A DNA stretch of 43,358 nucleotides from assembly GCA_902788445.1 (NCBI GenBank), contig CADAKE010000015.1, positions 1 through 43,358 on the forward strand, read 5' to 3'. How positions within the stretch are numbered: position 1 is the stretch's first letter; each line of letters starts with the position of its first letter. The stretch comes from an uncultured Eubacteriales bacterium. Its GTDB lineage: Bacteria > Bacillota > Clostridia > Christensenellales > Aristaeellaceae. The notes under the pieces are model-generated. The model made no database searches and was not told the DNA's origin. It saw nothing but the letters and a program-made list of their open reading frames with translations. Of the stretch, positions 21,668 through 30,054 are shown one piece after another. Position numbers and translations under genes: made by a program.

Positions 21668-22828
21668 TCAGGCAGATTTCAGCCATTTTTGCCCGTACCA
21701 GCTCCGCAGCGCGAGAAGCAGGGTGAAGTTCAGGAACGCGTTGTTGAACCCGGATTCAAACAGCCCATACAGAACGAACAGCGCATAGACCAATACAGAA
21801 TACCGGTCCCGCCTCACGCACGCTTTCCTGAACGCCGCCATATACAGCGCTGCATGGAAAAGCAGGACGACCAGCCCGGCCTGGATCAGGGTGCGCAGAT
21901 ACGCCACGTCCAGCAAAATCGGGCTTTCATGCAGTTCCCGGGCCGACCGCACGGACAGCAGGCTGACCTTCTGGCCCAGCAGGGAAACGCCGTAAAGCCG
22001 GTAGACCTTCAGGGAATTCCAGAAACGGTTGCTCATCAACAGGTCAAAACTCTGGAACAGGGGCACTTGTCGGCACAGCAGCATGACGGCAATGGAAAAC
22101 CCGATCACCAGCAGCGGGAACAGCGTCCAGAAGAGCCGGGCCGCCTTTCCCACGGGCCGCTTCCGGAAAGCCCATGGCAGCAAAAGGGGAAACGCGATCA
22201 TCAGGGCAATCGCCGTCCGGTTCCGCGTCACCAAATACAGCGGAACGGCGAGGGCCGCGACGGCGAGCGTATACGGAACGCCTGGCCTCCGGCGCGTCAG
22301 CCACGCTTCCTCCAGGATGAGCGACATGGCCAGGCTCGCCAGCGTGTTCGGATGATTGAAGCCCAGGGAGTAGCGCAGCTGCGGAGAGCCCATCCGGTAG
22401 GTGATATAATTTTCAATCGCGCCGATCACCGAAGCGGAGATAATGAACATGGTCAGCGACAGCTTCGCCGTAAAGTCAATCCACAGCGCTTTGCGCGCGT
22501 CCACATTCCAGACGCCCAGCCACACCACCAGCAGGTAAAACAGATGATTGTAGCCCGAGCGCAGCATCGCAATCGCTGTCAGCAGGCACGCGGCGCAGGT
22601 AAACAGCAATTCGGCCCTGCCGCGCTTTCGATCCCACACCATTTTGAAAACCATCACGGCCAGCGAGGAAGCGCGCAGGAACAGGCTGACCAGCCGCGCG
22701 GCATCGGCGCTGTTCAGCGTCGTGTAGCTGATGAGGATGGCGTCGGCCATGCACAGCAGATAGGAGAGAAGATACAGCCCGTCGGAGGAACGCAGGCGAA
22801 AATCCCTTTCCAGCTTAACAGAGCTCAT
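21668..22828 (-). CDS. Polysaccharide polymerase-like membrane protein (Wzy/O-antigen ligase type)
   Basis: A 386-residue protein with about ten hydrophobic segments over its whole length. The topology, the central extracytoplasmic loop and the LGFNHPNTLASLAM motif (seen in O-antigen ligase and polymerase-like proteins) suggest that it joins repeat units of the exopolysaccharide outside the membrane. It is the last gene of the EPS operon. Its ATG (22828) lies inside the end of the preceding glycosyltransferase gene (14-bp overlap) with GGAGG 6 bp before it. The specific role, polymerase versus ligase, cannot be decided from sequence alone. Confidence 0.8.
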   Translation of the reverse strand: MSSVKLERDFRLRSSDGLYLLSYLLCMADAILISYTTLNSADAARLVSLFLRASSLAVMVFKMVWDRKRGRAELLFTCAACLLTAIAMLRSGYNHLFYLLVVWLGVWNVDARKALWIDFTAKLSLTMFIISASVIGAIENYITYRMGSPQLRYSLGFNHPNTLASLAMSLILEEAWLTRRRPGVPYTLAVAALAVPLYLVTRNRTAIALMIAFPLLLPWAFRKRPVGKAARLFWTLFPLLVIGFSIAVMLLCRQVPLFQSFDLLMSNRFWNSLKVYRLYGVSLLGQKVSLLSVRSARELHESPILLDVAYLRTLIQAGLVVLLFHAALYMAAFRKACVRRDRYSVLVYALFVLYGLFESGFNNAFLNFTLLLALRSWYGQKWLKSA

Positions 22829-23966
22829 GGAGAACCTCCATCACGCGGGCCAGCATGGTGTCCGCCGAAAAGCATGTGAGCGCCCGTTCCTTTCCTGCCC
22901 GGCCCATCTGCGCGGCTTCCCCCGGATGCTCCCACAGCCAATGGAGCCGCTCCGCCAGAGCGGCGGCGTCCCGGGGCGGATAGAGCAGGCCGGTCGTTCC
23001 ATCCAAAATGATTTCGGCTGTTCCTCCCGCATGGGAACCCACAACCGGAAGCTCAGCCATCATGGCTTCCACCGCCGCGCGTCCAAAAGGTTCTTGCCAG
23101 GAACAAACGAGTTCCGCATCCGTTTCTCCCCGAACGGCGTTCAGAGCATCTGTTTCTCCCAGGAAGCTGACGCGGTTTTCCAAATGGAACCGCTCCGCCA
23201 GCTTTTTCAGCTTTTCATCATAGCGCTGGCTTTCATAAGACGGAACGCTTCCCGCAAAGGAGAGATAAGCGTCCACGCCGTATTGGTTCACCAGCAGATG
23301 CAGCGCCCGAACCGCGTCCTCCTGGCCCTTAGCGGGCGTCAGCCTGCCCACAAGCAGGAGGCGGAACCCTTCGTGCGGGCGGTGTTCCGATTGTTCATAC
23401 CGCTCCGGTTCCAGTCCGTTATGCACCGCCCGCAGTTTTTCACGCGGGATATACCGGGCAAAGTCCCGATACAGGGCTTCGGATACGAGGATGATCCTGT
23501 CCGCGTACCGGTTCATGCGGGCATACCAGAAGGGTGGAAACCAGGTGCGGTTCTCCCTGCCGAAGCTGCGCGCGTGCCAGACGTGGGGCTTTTTCCTGAA
23601 ACGCGCCAGATACGCGCCGACGCAGGCCATCCGCTCGTTGGTGTAATAGAGATCAAAATCGGCAGGCAGGGTTTTGTTTAGCCGCCGGGCTTCGCGCCTG
23701 TCCAGCGTCGGGGCAAGGAGCAGCTTGGCGGCGCGGAGGATATCCTTCGGCATATGATGAAACACAGTACAGCAGGTGTGATAATTCCCCACGTATACAG
23801 GAATCCCGAGGACTTTGCAGCGCTGTTCCAGCGGCGTGTTTTTCCCCGGAATCAGCACAGAGGGCTGAACGCCGTACCGCTCTCGCAGGCCCGCCATCAA
23901 AGCCAGCAGCGATCGGTTCGCCCCGCCGCTGATCTCTCCGCTGTGGGCGACAAATAATATGTTCAT
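22815..23966 (-). CDS. GT4-type glycosyltransferase of the EPS operon (first copy)
   Basis: A 383-residue cytoplasmic enzyme adding a sugar from a nucleotide donor. ATG 23966 is chosen (AAGGA 8 bp upstream, MNILFVAHSGEISGGANRSL opening) over an in-frame codon 18 bp earlier. The GT-B fold signs are the N-terminal GGANRSLLALM loop, LLLVGRLTPAKGQEDAVRAL in the middle, and the C-terminal donor site EPFGRAAVEAMMAELPVVGS, where the E...E (EX7E) pair is typical of GT4. Only 4 bp separate it from the upstream GT4 gene. Confidence 0.9.
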   Translation of the reverse strand: MNILFVAHSGEISGGANRSLLALMAGLRERYGVQPSVLIPGKNTPLEQRCKVLGIPVYVGNYHTCCTVFHHMPKDILRAAKLLLAPTLDRREARRLNKTLPADFDLYYTNERMACVGAYLARFRKKPHVWHARSFGRENRTWFPPFWYARMNRYADRIILVSEALYRDFARYIPREKLRAVHNGLEPERYEQSEHRPHEGFRLLLVGRLTPAKGQEDAVRALHLLVNQYGVDAYLSFAGSVPSYESQRYDEKLKKLAERFHLENRVSFLGETDALNAVRGETDAELVCSWQEPFGRAAVEAMMAELPVVGSHAGGTAEIILDGTTGLLYPPRDAAALAERLHWLWEHPGEAAQMGRAGKERALTCFSADTMLARVMEVLHELC

Positions 23967-23970
23967 GGGG

Positions 23971-25113
23971 TTATTCCTTACCAAGGTAGATTTCTTTCAG
24001 GCTGTCCGCCATGGCCGATACATCGTAGCCCGCCTGGATGATTTCAGCATCGCGCGCCCGGCGGGGGACTTCGCGCTTTTGCGCGAGAACCGTTTCAGCC
24101 CATTTCTCCGGCGCTTCGGACAGGGATATCCAATGCAGCAGCGGTGTCACAGCAACCGCGTCCGGAATCGTGCCCTTCGACGCGAAGCACGGCAACCCCG
24201 CCGCCTGGGCCTCCAGCAGCGCGTTCCCGCAGCCCTCGAACCGGGAGGGAAAAGCAAAAGCGTCCATGGCCCAGAGCAGCGGCGGAACATTTTCCGTCGC
24301 GCCGTAAAAGGTGACTTTGTCCAGGATGCCCAGCGATTTCGCCTGTTCCCGAACCGCCGCCTCTCCTTGCCCTTCGCCAATGAGCAGCAGCCGGGCCTTC
24401 GGCTCCCGCCGCGCGATTTGGGCGAACACACGGAGCAAAAATTCGTGGTTCTTCTGATAGCTGAAACGCCCCACGTGGCCGACCACAAAAGCGTCTTTCA
24501 GGTTCAGCGCCTGTCTCGTCTGTTCTCTTCCTGCCGGATCAAAGGCGAACGCCTTTGCGTCAATGCCGTTTTTGAGGACGCGTACCCGTCCTTTGCGAAT
24601 ATCCGAAGAGGGAAACAGCCACCGGGCGGATAAATCCGAATTCGCCAGCCGGACGGTGGCGAGCCGCCCGAACAAATGCTTGCAGATTGTATGGGCCAGG
24701 ATTTTGATGATTCTCGTTTTCCCGCCCGCGCCGATGCCGTTGTTCCTGTTCCGGGCATGGACGACGCGGATAGGAACGCGATACCGCCACGCCCAGAACA
24801 GGTACATGAGTTCCACGCCCTGGCAGGCGTTGAAGTGAACCGCGTCGTAATGCCCGTCCCGCAGAATCCGGCCCAGCGCAAAGAAATTGGCAAGGGTTCT
24901 TTGGCCGGGGCTGGCATATCGGCGTTTCAGCGTGACCAGCTTCCGCGCGCCCGCCGCCGCGATTTTTTCATCAAAGAGCGCGGTATCGTCCTCGCTGAAC
25001 GCCAGGTCAAAGTGGAACGACCGCGCATCAAAAGAAGGGAGCAGATTCACCTGCACCCGCTGAATCCCGCCGGGCTGCCATTTCTCGCAGTACCAGAAAA
25101 CGTTCACGTCCAT
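23971..25113 (-). CDS. GT4-type glycosyltransferase of the EPS operon (second copy)
   Basis: A 380-residue GT-B enzyme, with the opening VFWYCEKWQPGGIQRVQVNL showing the GGIQR acceptor-side motif common in exopolysaccharide GT4 enzymes. The hinge is VVGHVGRFSYQKNHEFLLRV and the donor site is SRFEGCGNALLEAQAAGLPC. The sequence is not close to the neighbouring GT4, so they probably add different sugars. The ATG at 25113 begins right after the stop of the Alg13-like gene at 25116. No signal or membrane helix is seen. Confidence 0.9.
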   Translation of the reverse strand: MDVNVFWYCEKWQPGGIQRVQVNLLPSFDARSFHFDLAFSEDDTALFDEKIAAAGARKLVTLKRRYASPGQRTLANFFALGRILRDGHYDAVHFNACQGVELMYLFWAWRYRVPIRVVHARNRNNGIGAGGKTRIIKILAHTICKHLFGRLATVRLANSDLSARWLFPSSDIRKGRVRVLKNGIDAKAFAFDPAGREQTRQALNLKDAFVVGHVGRFSYQKNHEFLLRVFAQIARREPKARLLLIGEGQGEAAVREQAKSLGILDKVTFYGATENVPPLLWAMDAFAFPSRFEGCGNALLEAQAAGLPCFASKGTIPDAVAVTPLLHWISLSEAPEKWAETVLAQKREVPRRARDAEIIQAGYDVSAMADSLKEIYLGKE

Positions 25114-25115
25114 GC

Positions 25116-25619
25116 TCAGTCCCCGATGAAATCCCGCAGCAGGCGGATGACGCTGTCGTTGCCGGATTGGTAAGGAACAAGCCCGGCCCGGCCAATGGTC
25201 AGGATGGCCCCGGCCCGGCCAATGGTCAGGATGGCGTTTTCCAATTGCCCGATGTCCTCCACATTCACGATGCAGCGCTGCTTTGCCAGCGCCCGGGCGA
25301 TTTCCAGTTGGTGGTCGCTCACGTGTTCGCCGAACCTGGCGTACCGTGGGACAGCGATGACCTTCTTTCCTTTCAGCAAACCCGTCATAATGGAGCCCTC
25401 GCCCGCGTGGGTGACCAGCAGATCACAGGAAGCGATCGCCGCGTCAAAGTCGCTCTTGTCCATGAACCGCGTCCATTTCAAATGCTTGGGCTCATAGGCG
25501 GACGTGCCGATCTGCGCCACCACTTCGTCCTGAATCACGCCCGCTTCTTTCAGCCTGTCCATTTCCCGGATCAGCCGGTCAAAGGGAAATTTCTGGGAAC
25601 CCACGATCACAAAAATCAA
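25116..25619 (-). CDS. Alg13/PssE/EpsF-like glycosyltransferase catalytic subunit
   Basis: A 167-residue protein matching the C-terminal catalytic half of a split GT28-type transferase. The TTG at 25619 is chosen: it opens MIFVIVGSQKFPFDRLI, the normal PssE start, with GGGAGG 9 bp upstream, and it overlaps the stop of the Alg14-like gene (TTGA). The donor-binding stretch is SCDLLVTHAGEGSIMTGLLK and is followed by VIAVPRYARFGEHVSDHQLE. Near the C-terminus AILTIGRAG is repeated twice in tandem, encoded by two exact 27-bp units (25182-25235). It works with the membrane Alg14-like partner encoded just upstream. Confidence 0.88.
   Translation of the reverse strand: MIFVIVGSQKFPFDRLIREMDRLKEAGVIQDEVVAQIGTSAYEPKHLKWTRFMDKSDFDAAIASCDLLVTHAGEGSIMTGLLKGKKVIAVPRYARFGEHVSDHQLEIARALAKQRCIVNVEDIGQLENAILTIGRAGAILTIGRAGLVPYQSGNDSVIRLLRDFIGD
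25182..25235. repeat. Exact 27-bp tandem duplication inside the Alg13-like gene
   Basis: Units at 25182-25208 and 25209-25235 are identical and keep the frame, adding nine residues (AILTIGRAG). The lack of any drift suggests a very recent duplication or an assembly artefact. Confidence 0.9.
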
Positions 25620-26080
25620 AAGACCCGACCTCCCAGCACGGCATTGGGATACACCTTCAGCATTTCCTCCCACTGGACGATGAACAAATCCGCGAAGCGG
25701 TACGCTAACTTCCCTGTCAGCGTCGGCGCGTCCACGTTGAACATGCACTCGATGAAGATGATTTTCTTCCCCATCCATTTGCCCAGCAGCAGCGCGGGAT
25801 AGGCGACCATCGCGCCTGTGGATAAAACCACGTCGGGCTTTTCCTTCAACAGAATATACAGCGTTTTGAAAAAGCAGCCCACATACAGCATCAGGCTTTT
25901 CAGTTCCTTCCGGTTCACCTGCGGCAGGAGATAGACCGTATCCTGCCAGCAGTTCACCTTGTACTCCGTCTTTTCGGTGATCAGCACAGTGTCGTAATAT
26001 TCTTTCAGCTTCCGCAGCGCCAGCGCTTCTTCCAGGTGCCCGCCGGAGGAGGCCGCGATCAGGATTTTCTTCCTTGCCAT
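25616..26080 (-). CDS. Alg14/PssD/EpsE-like membrane partner of the split glycosyltransferase
   Basis: A 154-residue protein whose N-terminus KKILIAASSGGHLEEALALR is the Alg14/PssD glycine-loop motif. A hydrophobic segment (about 64-80) may anchor it to the membrane. VVLSTGAMVAYPALLLGKWM and IIFIECMFNVDAPTLTGKLA follow the family pattern. It recruits the Alg13-like catalytic partner to lipid-linked sugars. The ATG at 26080 abuts the stop of the sugar transferase (TGAATG), and its own stop overlaps the TTG of the next gene. Such overlaps fit the equal amounts needed for a two-subunit enzyme. Confidence 0.9.
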   Translation of the reverse strand: MARKKILIAASSGGHLEEALALRKLKEYYDTVLITEKTEYKVNCWQDTVYLLPQVNRKELKSLMLYVGCFFKTLYILLKEKPDVVLSTGAMVAYPALLLGKWMGKKIIFIECMFNVDAPTLTGKLAYRFADLFIVQWEEMLKVYPNAVLGGRVF

Positions 26081-26706
26081 TCAGTACGCGCCCCTTCCCG
26101 ACAATACCGCCTTTACCGTTTGCAGCAGGATTTTTGTATCTGTGCGAATGCTTTGTTCGTTGATATACCGTATATCCATCTTCATCCATTCGTCAAAGGA
26201 TACGTCATTCCGTCCGCACACCTGCCAGTAACAGGTCAGCCCCGGCTTTACCAGCAGCCTTTGAAGCTGCTCGGGCGTGCACTTTTCCGATTCATAGGTC
26301 GGCAGCGGCCTCGGCCCGACCAGCGACATATCGCCCTTGAGCACGTTATATAACTGCGGCAGTTCATCCAGGCTGGTTCTGCGCAGGAACCTGCCCACCT
26401 TCGTGATTCTTGGGTCGTTTTTCATCTTGAACGCCGGGCCGTCCAGTTCGTTGTACTGTTCCATCCACGCCCGCATCTGGGCGGCGTTTTTCACCATCGT
26501 GCGGAATTTGTTCATGGTGAACGGCCTGTTCCTCCATCCCGCCCGCTCCTGCCGGAAAATCACGCCGCCTTCCCCTTCCGCCCAAACCGCCACGGCAATC
26601 ACGCCAAACACAGGCGACAGAACGGTCAATCCCAACAGACTGAACAGGATATCCGCCGCCCGTTTGACAAAGCGGTAAACCAGGCTTTGATTTGGCTTCG
26701 CGGTGG

Positions 26707-26710
<4 letters not shown>
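26081..26710 (-). CDS. Short initiating sugar transferase of the EPS operon
   Basis: A 209-residue bacterial sugar transferase of the single-helix type. It has one N-terminal membrane helix (about 18-45: ADILFSLLGLTVLSPVFGVI), then IFRQERAGWRNRPFTMNKFR, SLDELPQLYNVLKGDMSLVG, PRPLP and KPGLTCYWQVCGRNDVSFDE. It loads the first sugar-phosphate onto undecaprenyl phosphate. The GTG start at 26710 overlaps the TGA of the upstream gene by 4 bp (GTGA). It lacks the extra N-terminal domain of the 497-residue transferase at 7144-8637, giving the organism at least two initiating enzymes. Confidence 0.93.
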
Positions 26711-27651
<941 letters not shown>

Positions 27652-27720
27652 GGAAAGCATTGCTCCTTTATCGGCTGACATGATTTTTTATCCAAAATTC
27701 GACCAGGAAAGACAATATCC

Positions 27721-27749
27721 ATTATATCATTTGACATGCCATGTTTCAA
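27721..27749 (-). promoter_or_regulatory. Promoter of the EPS operon
   Basis: Minus strand: -35 TTGAAA (27744-27749), 17-bp spacer, -10 TATAAT (27721-27726). The leader is about 65 nt. Confidence 0.8.
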
Positions 27750-27791
27750 GGCCCAGCACGCATTTATCGCGTGAATTTTGCCATTTTGCTC

Positions 27792-27819
27792 TTGCAAGGC
27801 GGGCAAATTCATGTATAAT
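27792..27819 (+). promoter_or_regulatory. Promoter of pgi
   Basis: -35 TTGCAA (27792-27797), 16-bp spacer, -10 TATAAT (27814-27819), about 43 bp before the ATG. Confidence 0.75.
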
Positions 27820-27868
27820 GAAAAGCGAAGCTGTTTCATCGTTGATTATTGAAGAGAGGAAGATTGCC

Positions 27869-29473
27869 ATGATTGCCTGGAAAAATCTTGATACCACCGC
27901 CGCCTATAAAAAACTGCAAGGGCTGAAAGGCCGCGTGAATTTGCAGGAAGCCATGAGCGGCGAAAACGGCGAAAAGCGCGTGAAGGAATACAGCGTGCCC
28001 ATGGCGGGCGGGCTGACCTATCATTACGCCGCCAAGCAGGTGGACGCGGACGTGCTGGCCGCTTTGAAGGAACTGGCCGAGGAAATGCAGCTCACCGAAA
28101 AATACGCCGCGCTGTACAACGGCGAAGTGATCAACACCGGCGAAAAGCGCCTGGTGCTGCACCAGCTGACCCGCGGCCAATTGGGTGAGAACGTGATGGC
28201 CGACGGCGTCAATAAGCGCGAGTTCTATGTGGGCGAGCAGAAGAAAGCCGCCGACTTTGCCAACAAAGTCCACGCGGGCGAAATCACCAACGCCGCGGGC
28301 GAAATCACCAACGCCGCGGGCGAAAAGTTTACGACGGTCGTGCAAATCGGCATCGGCGGCAGCGACCTGGGCCCCCGCGCCATGTATCTGGCCCTGGAAA
28401 ACTGGGCCAAGCAGAACGGCTGCTTCAAGATGCAGGCCCGGTTCATCAGCAACGTAGACCCCGACGACGCGGCCAGCGTATTAAAGGATATCGACGTGGC
28501 CCACTCCCTGTTCGTGCTGGTGAGCAAATCCGGCACCACGCTGGAAACCCTGACCAATGAATCCTTCGTGAAGGACGCGCTGAAAAACGCGGGCCTCGAC
28601 CCCGCCAAGCACATGGTGGCCGTCACCAGCGAAACCTCGCCCCTGGCCAAGAGCAGCGATTATCTCGCAGCGTTCTTCATGGACGACTACATCGGCGGGC
28701 GCTACTCCTCCACCTCCTGCGTGGGCGGCGCGGTGCTGTCCCTGGCCTTTGGCCCGGACGTTTTCGCCCGCTTCTTAAACGGCGCGGCGGAAGAGGACAA
28801 GCTGGCCACCAACCCCGATTTGCTGAAAAACCCCGCCATGCTGGACGCGCTGATCGGCGTGTACGAGCGCAACGTGCAGGGCTATCCCGCCACCGCCGTG
28901 CTGCCCTACTCCCAGGCGCTTTCCCGCTTCCCGGCGCATTTGCAGCAGCTGGACATGGAGAGCAACGGAAAGTCCGTGAACCGCTTCGGCGAGCCCGTCA
29001 GCTACGTCACCGGCCCCGTCATCTTCGGCGAGCCCGGCACCAACGGCCAGCACTCCTTCTATCAGCTTTTGCACCAGGGCACCGACATCGTGCCGCTCCA
29101 GTTCGTGGGCTTCCGCAGGAACCAGGCGGGCATGGACGTGGACATTCAGGGCAGCACCAGCCAGCAAAAGCTGTGCGCCAACGTGGCCGCGCAGATTATG
29201 GCTTTCGCCTGCGGCAAGCAGGATGAAAACCCCAACAAGAGCTTCGCGGGCGGACGGCCCTCCTCCATCATCATCGGTGAACAGCTCACCCCCGAAGCCC
29301 TCGGCGCGCTGCTGGCCCACTTTGAAAACAAGGTGATGTTCCAGGGCTTTGCCTGGAACCTGAACAGCTTCGACCAGGAGGGCGTGCAGCTGGGCAAGGT
29401 GCTGGCCAAGCGCGTCCTGGCCCACGACACCGACGGCGCGCTCCGCGCGTTCAGCGATTTGCTGGGCATCTGA
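27869..29473 (+). CDS. pgi: Glucose-6-phosphate isomerase
   Basis: Interconverts glucose-6-phosphate and fructose-6-phosphate in glycolysis and sugar-nucleotide supply. The 534 residues are in the family range. Signatures: VVQIGIGGSDLGPRAMYLAL, LVSKSGTTLETLTN, QQLDMESNGKSVNRFG and FGEPGTNGQHSFYQLLHQGT. The ATG at 27869 is chosen over the longer open frame because the product starts at the usual place (MIAWKNLDTTAAYKKLQGLK) and GAGAGGA precedes it. Residues 137-150 are GEITNAA twice, encoded by a perfect 21-bp tandem duplication (28277-28318), just before the sugar-phosphate-binding motif. It is divergent from the EPS operon, which fits a link to polysaccharide precursor supply. Confidence 0.96.
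   Translation: MIAWKNLDTTAAYKKLQGLKGRVNLQEAMSGENGEKRVKEYSVPMAGGLTYHYAAKQVDADVLAALKELAEEMQLTEKYAALYNGEVINTGEKRLVLHQLTRGQLGENVMADGVNKREFYVGEQKKAADFANKVHAGEITNAAGEITNAAGEKFTTVVQIGIGGSDLGPRAMYLALENWAKQNGCFKMQARFISNVDPDDAASVLKDIDVAHSLFVLVSKSGTTLETLTNESFVKDALKNAGLDPAKHMVAVTSETSPLAKSSDYLAAFFMDDYIGGRYSSTSCVGGAVLSLAFGPDVFARFLNGAAEEDKLATNPDLLKNPAMLDALIGVYERNVQGYPATAVLPYSQALSRFPAHLQQLDMESNGKSVNRFGEPVSYVTGPVIFGEPGTNGQHSFYQLLHQGTDIVPLQFVGFRRNQAGMDVDIQGSTSQQKLCANVAAQIMAFACGKQDENPNKSFAGGRPSSIIIGEQLTPEALGALLAHFENKVMFQGFAWNLNSFDQEGVQLGKVLAKRVLAHDTDGALRAFSDLLGI
28277..28318. repeat. Exact 21-bp tandem duplication inside pgi
   Basis: Units 28277-28297 and 28298-28318 are identical and in frame (GEITNAA twice). 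The family normally has a single copy before GEKFTTVVQIGIGG. Confidence 0.9.
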
Positions 29474-29480
29474 GGTTGAT

Positions 29481-29547
29481 GTTCTAAGTTCTAAGTTCCA
29501 AGTTCCAAGCGGATTGCGAAAGCAAATATCCGCCTGGAACTTTTTTT
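29481..29547 (+). terminator. pgi terminator built onto a heptad array
   Basis: Four tandem 7-mers GTTCTAA, GTTCTAA, GTTCCAA, GTTCCAA (29481-29508) begin 8 bp after the pgi stop. The last copy forms the left arm of a stem: AGTTCCAAGCGGAT (29501-29514) pairs with ATCCGCCTGGAAC (29528-29540), followed by seven T. This is a good rho-independent terminator. Confidence 0.85.
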
Positions 29548-29569
29548 AAAGCCATGAATGAAAAAACCG

Positions 29570-29924
29570 TCGCCTCATCCGTCACGCTTCGCGTGCCACC
29601 TTCCCCTTGAGGGCAATGTTATCAACTTAAGAGAAAATAGCAAAGCAATCGACTCAAAACATTTTAATCAACACCCTACATTGTCATCCCGAGCGGAGTG
29701 GAGCGCCAGCGGAACGGAGTCGAGGGACCTGGGACCTGGACCTGAAATCGGGGCATAAAGTTGCTTGGCTGAATATGCTTCTCTTAGGTCCTTCGACTCC
29801 GTTCCGCTCTCGCTCCACTCCGCTCAGGATGACATTAAAGTCTCTTAATTGATATTGTTTCGCCTTAAGTTGACGACATTGCCTTGAGGGGAAGGTGGCA
29901 GCGCTTGCGCTGACGGATGAGGTA
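29570..29924. repeat. Outer inverted repeat (CTTCCCCTTGAGGG family) of a nested pair
   Basis: The left arm (about 29571-29632) runs CGCCTCATCCGTCACGCTTC, GCGTGCCACC, TTCCCCTTGAGGGCAATG, TTATCAACTTAAGA. The right arm (about 29861-29924) is its reverse complement with a few differences. It is the same family as 6673-6981 and 11682-11729. Confidence 0.85.
29681..29834. repeat. Inner inverted repeat (GTCATCCTGAGCG family)
   Basis: The left arm (29681-29730) reads TTGTCATCCCGAGCGGAG, then varied GGAG/GGAAC words, ending GGAGTCGAGGGACCT. The right arm (29785-29834) is the inverse, AGGTCCTTCGACTCCG to CTCAGGATGACA. It is related to 6760-6899 and to the single arm 9202-9237. Confidence 0.85.
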
Positions 29925-29946
29925 AGTCCCATTTACAAACAATGTA

Positions 29947-29975
29947 TTGACTTCAATTGTTATATCTGGTATAAT
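29947..29975 (+). promoter_or_regulatory. Promoter of the sugar ABC importer operon
   Basis: -35 TTGACT (29947-29952), 17-bp spacer, -10 TATAAT (29970-29975). The leader to the ATG is about 73 nt. Confidence 0.85.
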
Positions 29976-30054
29976 AACAGACGAATCAGCAAGTATAATA
30001 GGATACGTTCTCAATCTATTTGCTTGCAAGAATAATCGCAAAGGAGACTGTACC

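Larger units (their letters stand above)
29474..29946. other. Gene-free spacer after pgi filled by repeats
   Basis: In order: a heptad array and terminator, then a CTTCCCCTTGAGGG-family inverted repeat enclosing a GTCATCCTGAGCG-family inverted repeat. The promoter of the sugar-binding-protein gene starts at 29947. No coding region is supported. Confidence 0.8.

Noticed and set aside
29947..30054. Upstream extension of the sugar-binding protein reading frame
   Set aside because: It would translate through the TTGACT/TATAAT promoter and place residues before the signal peptide; ATG 30055 has a good ribosome site.
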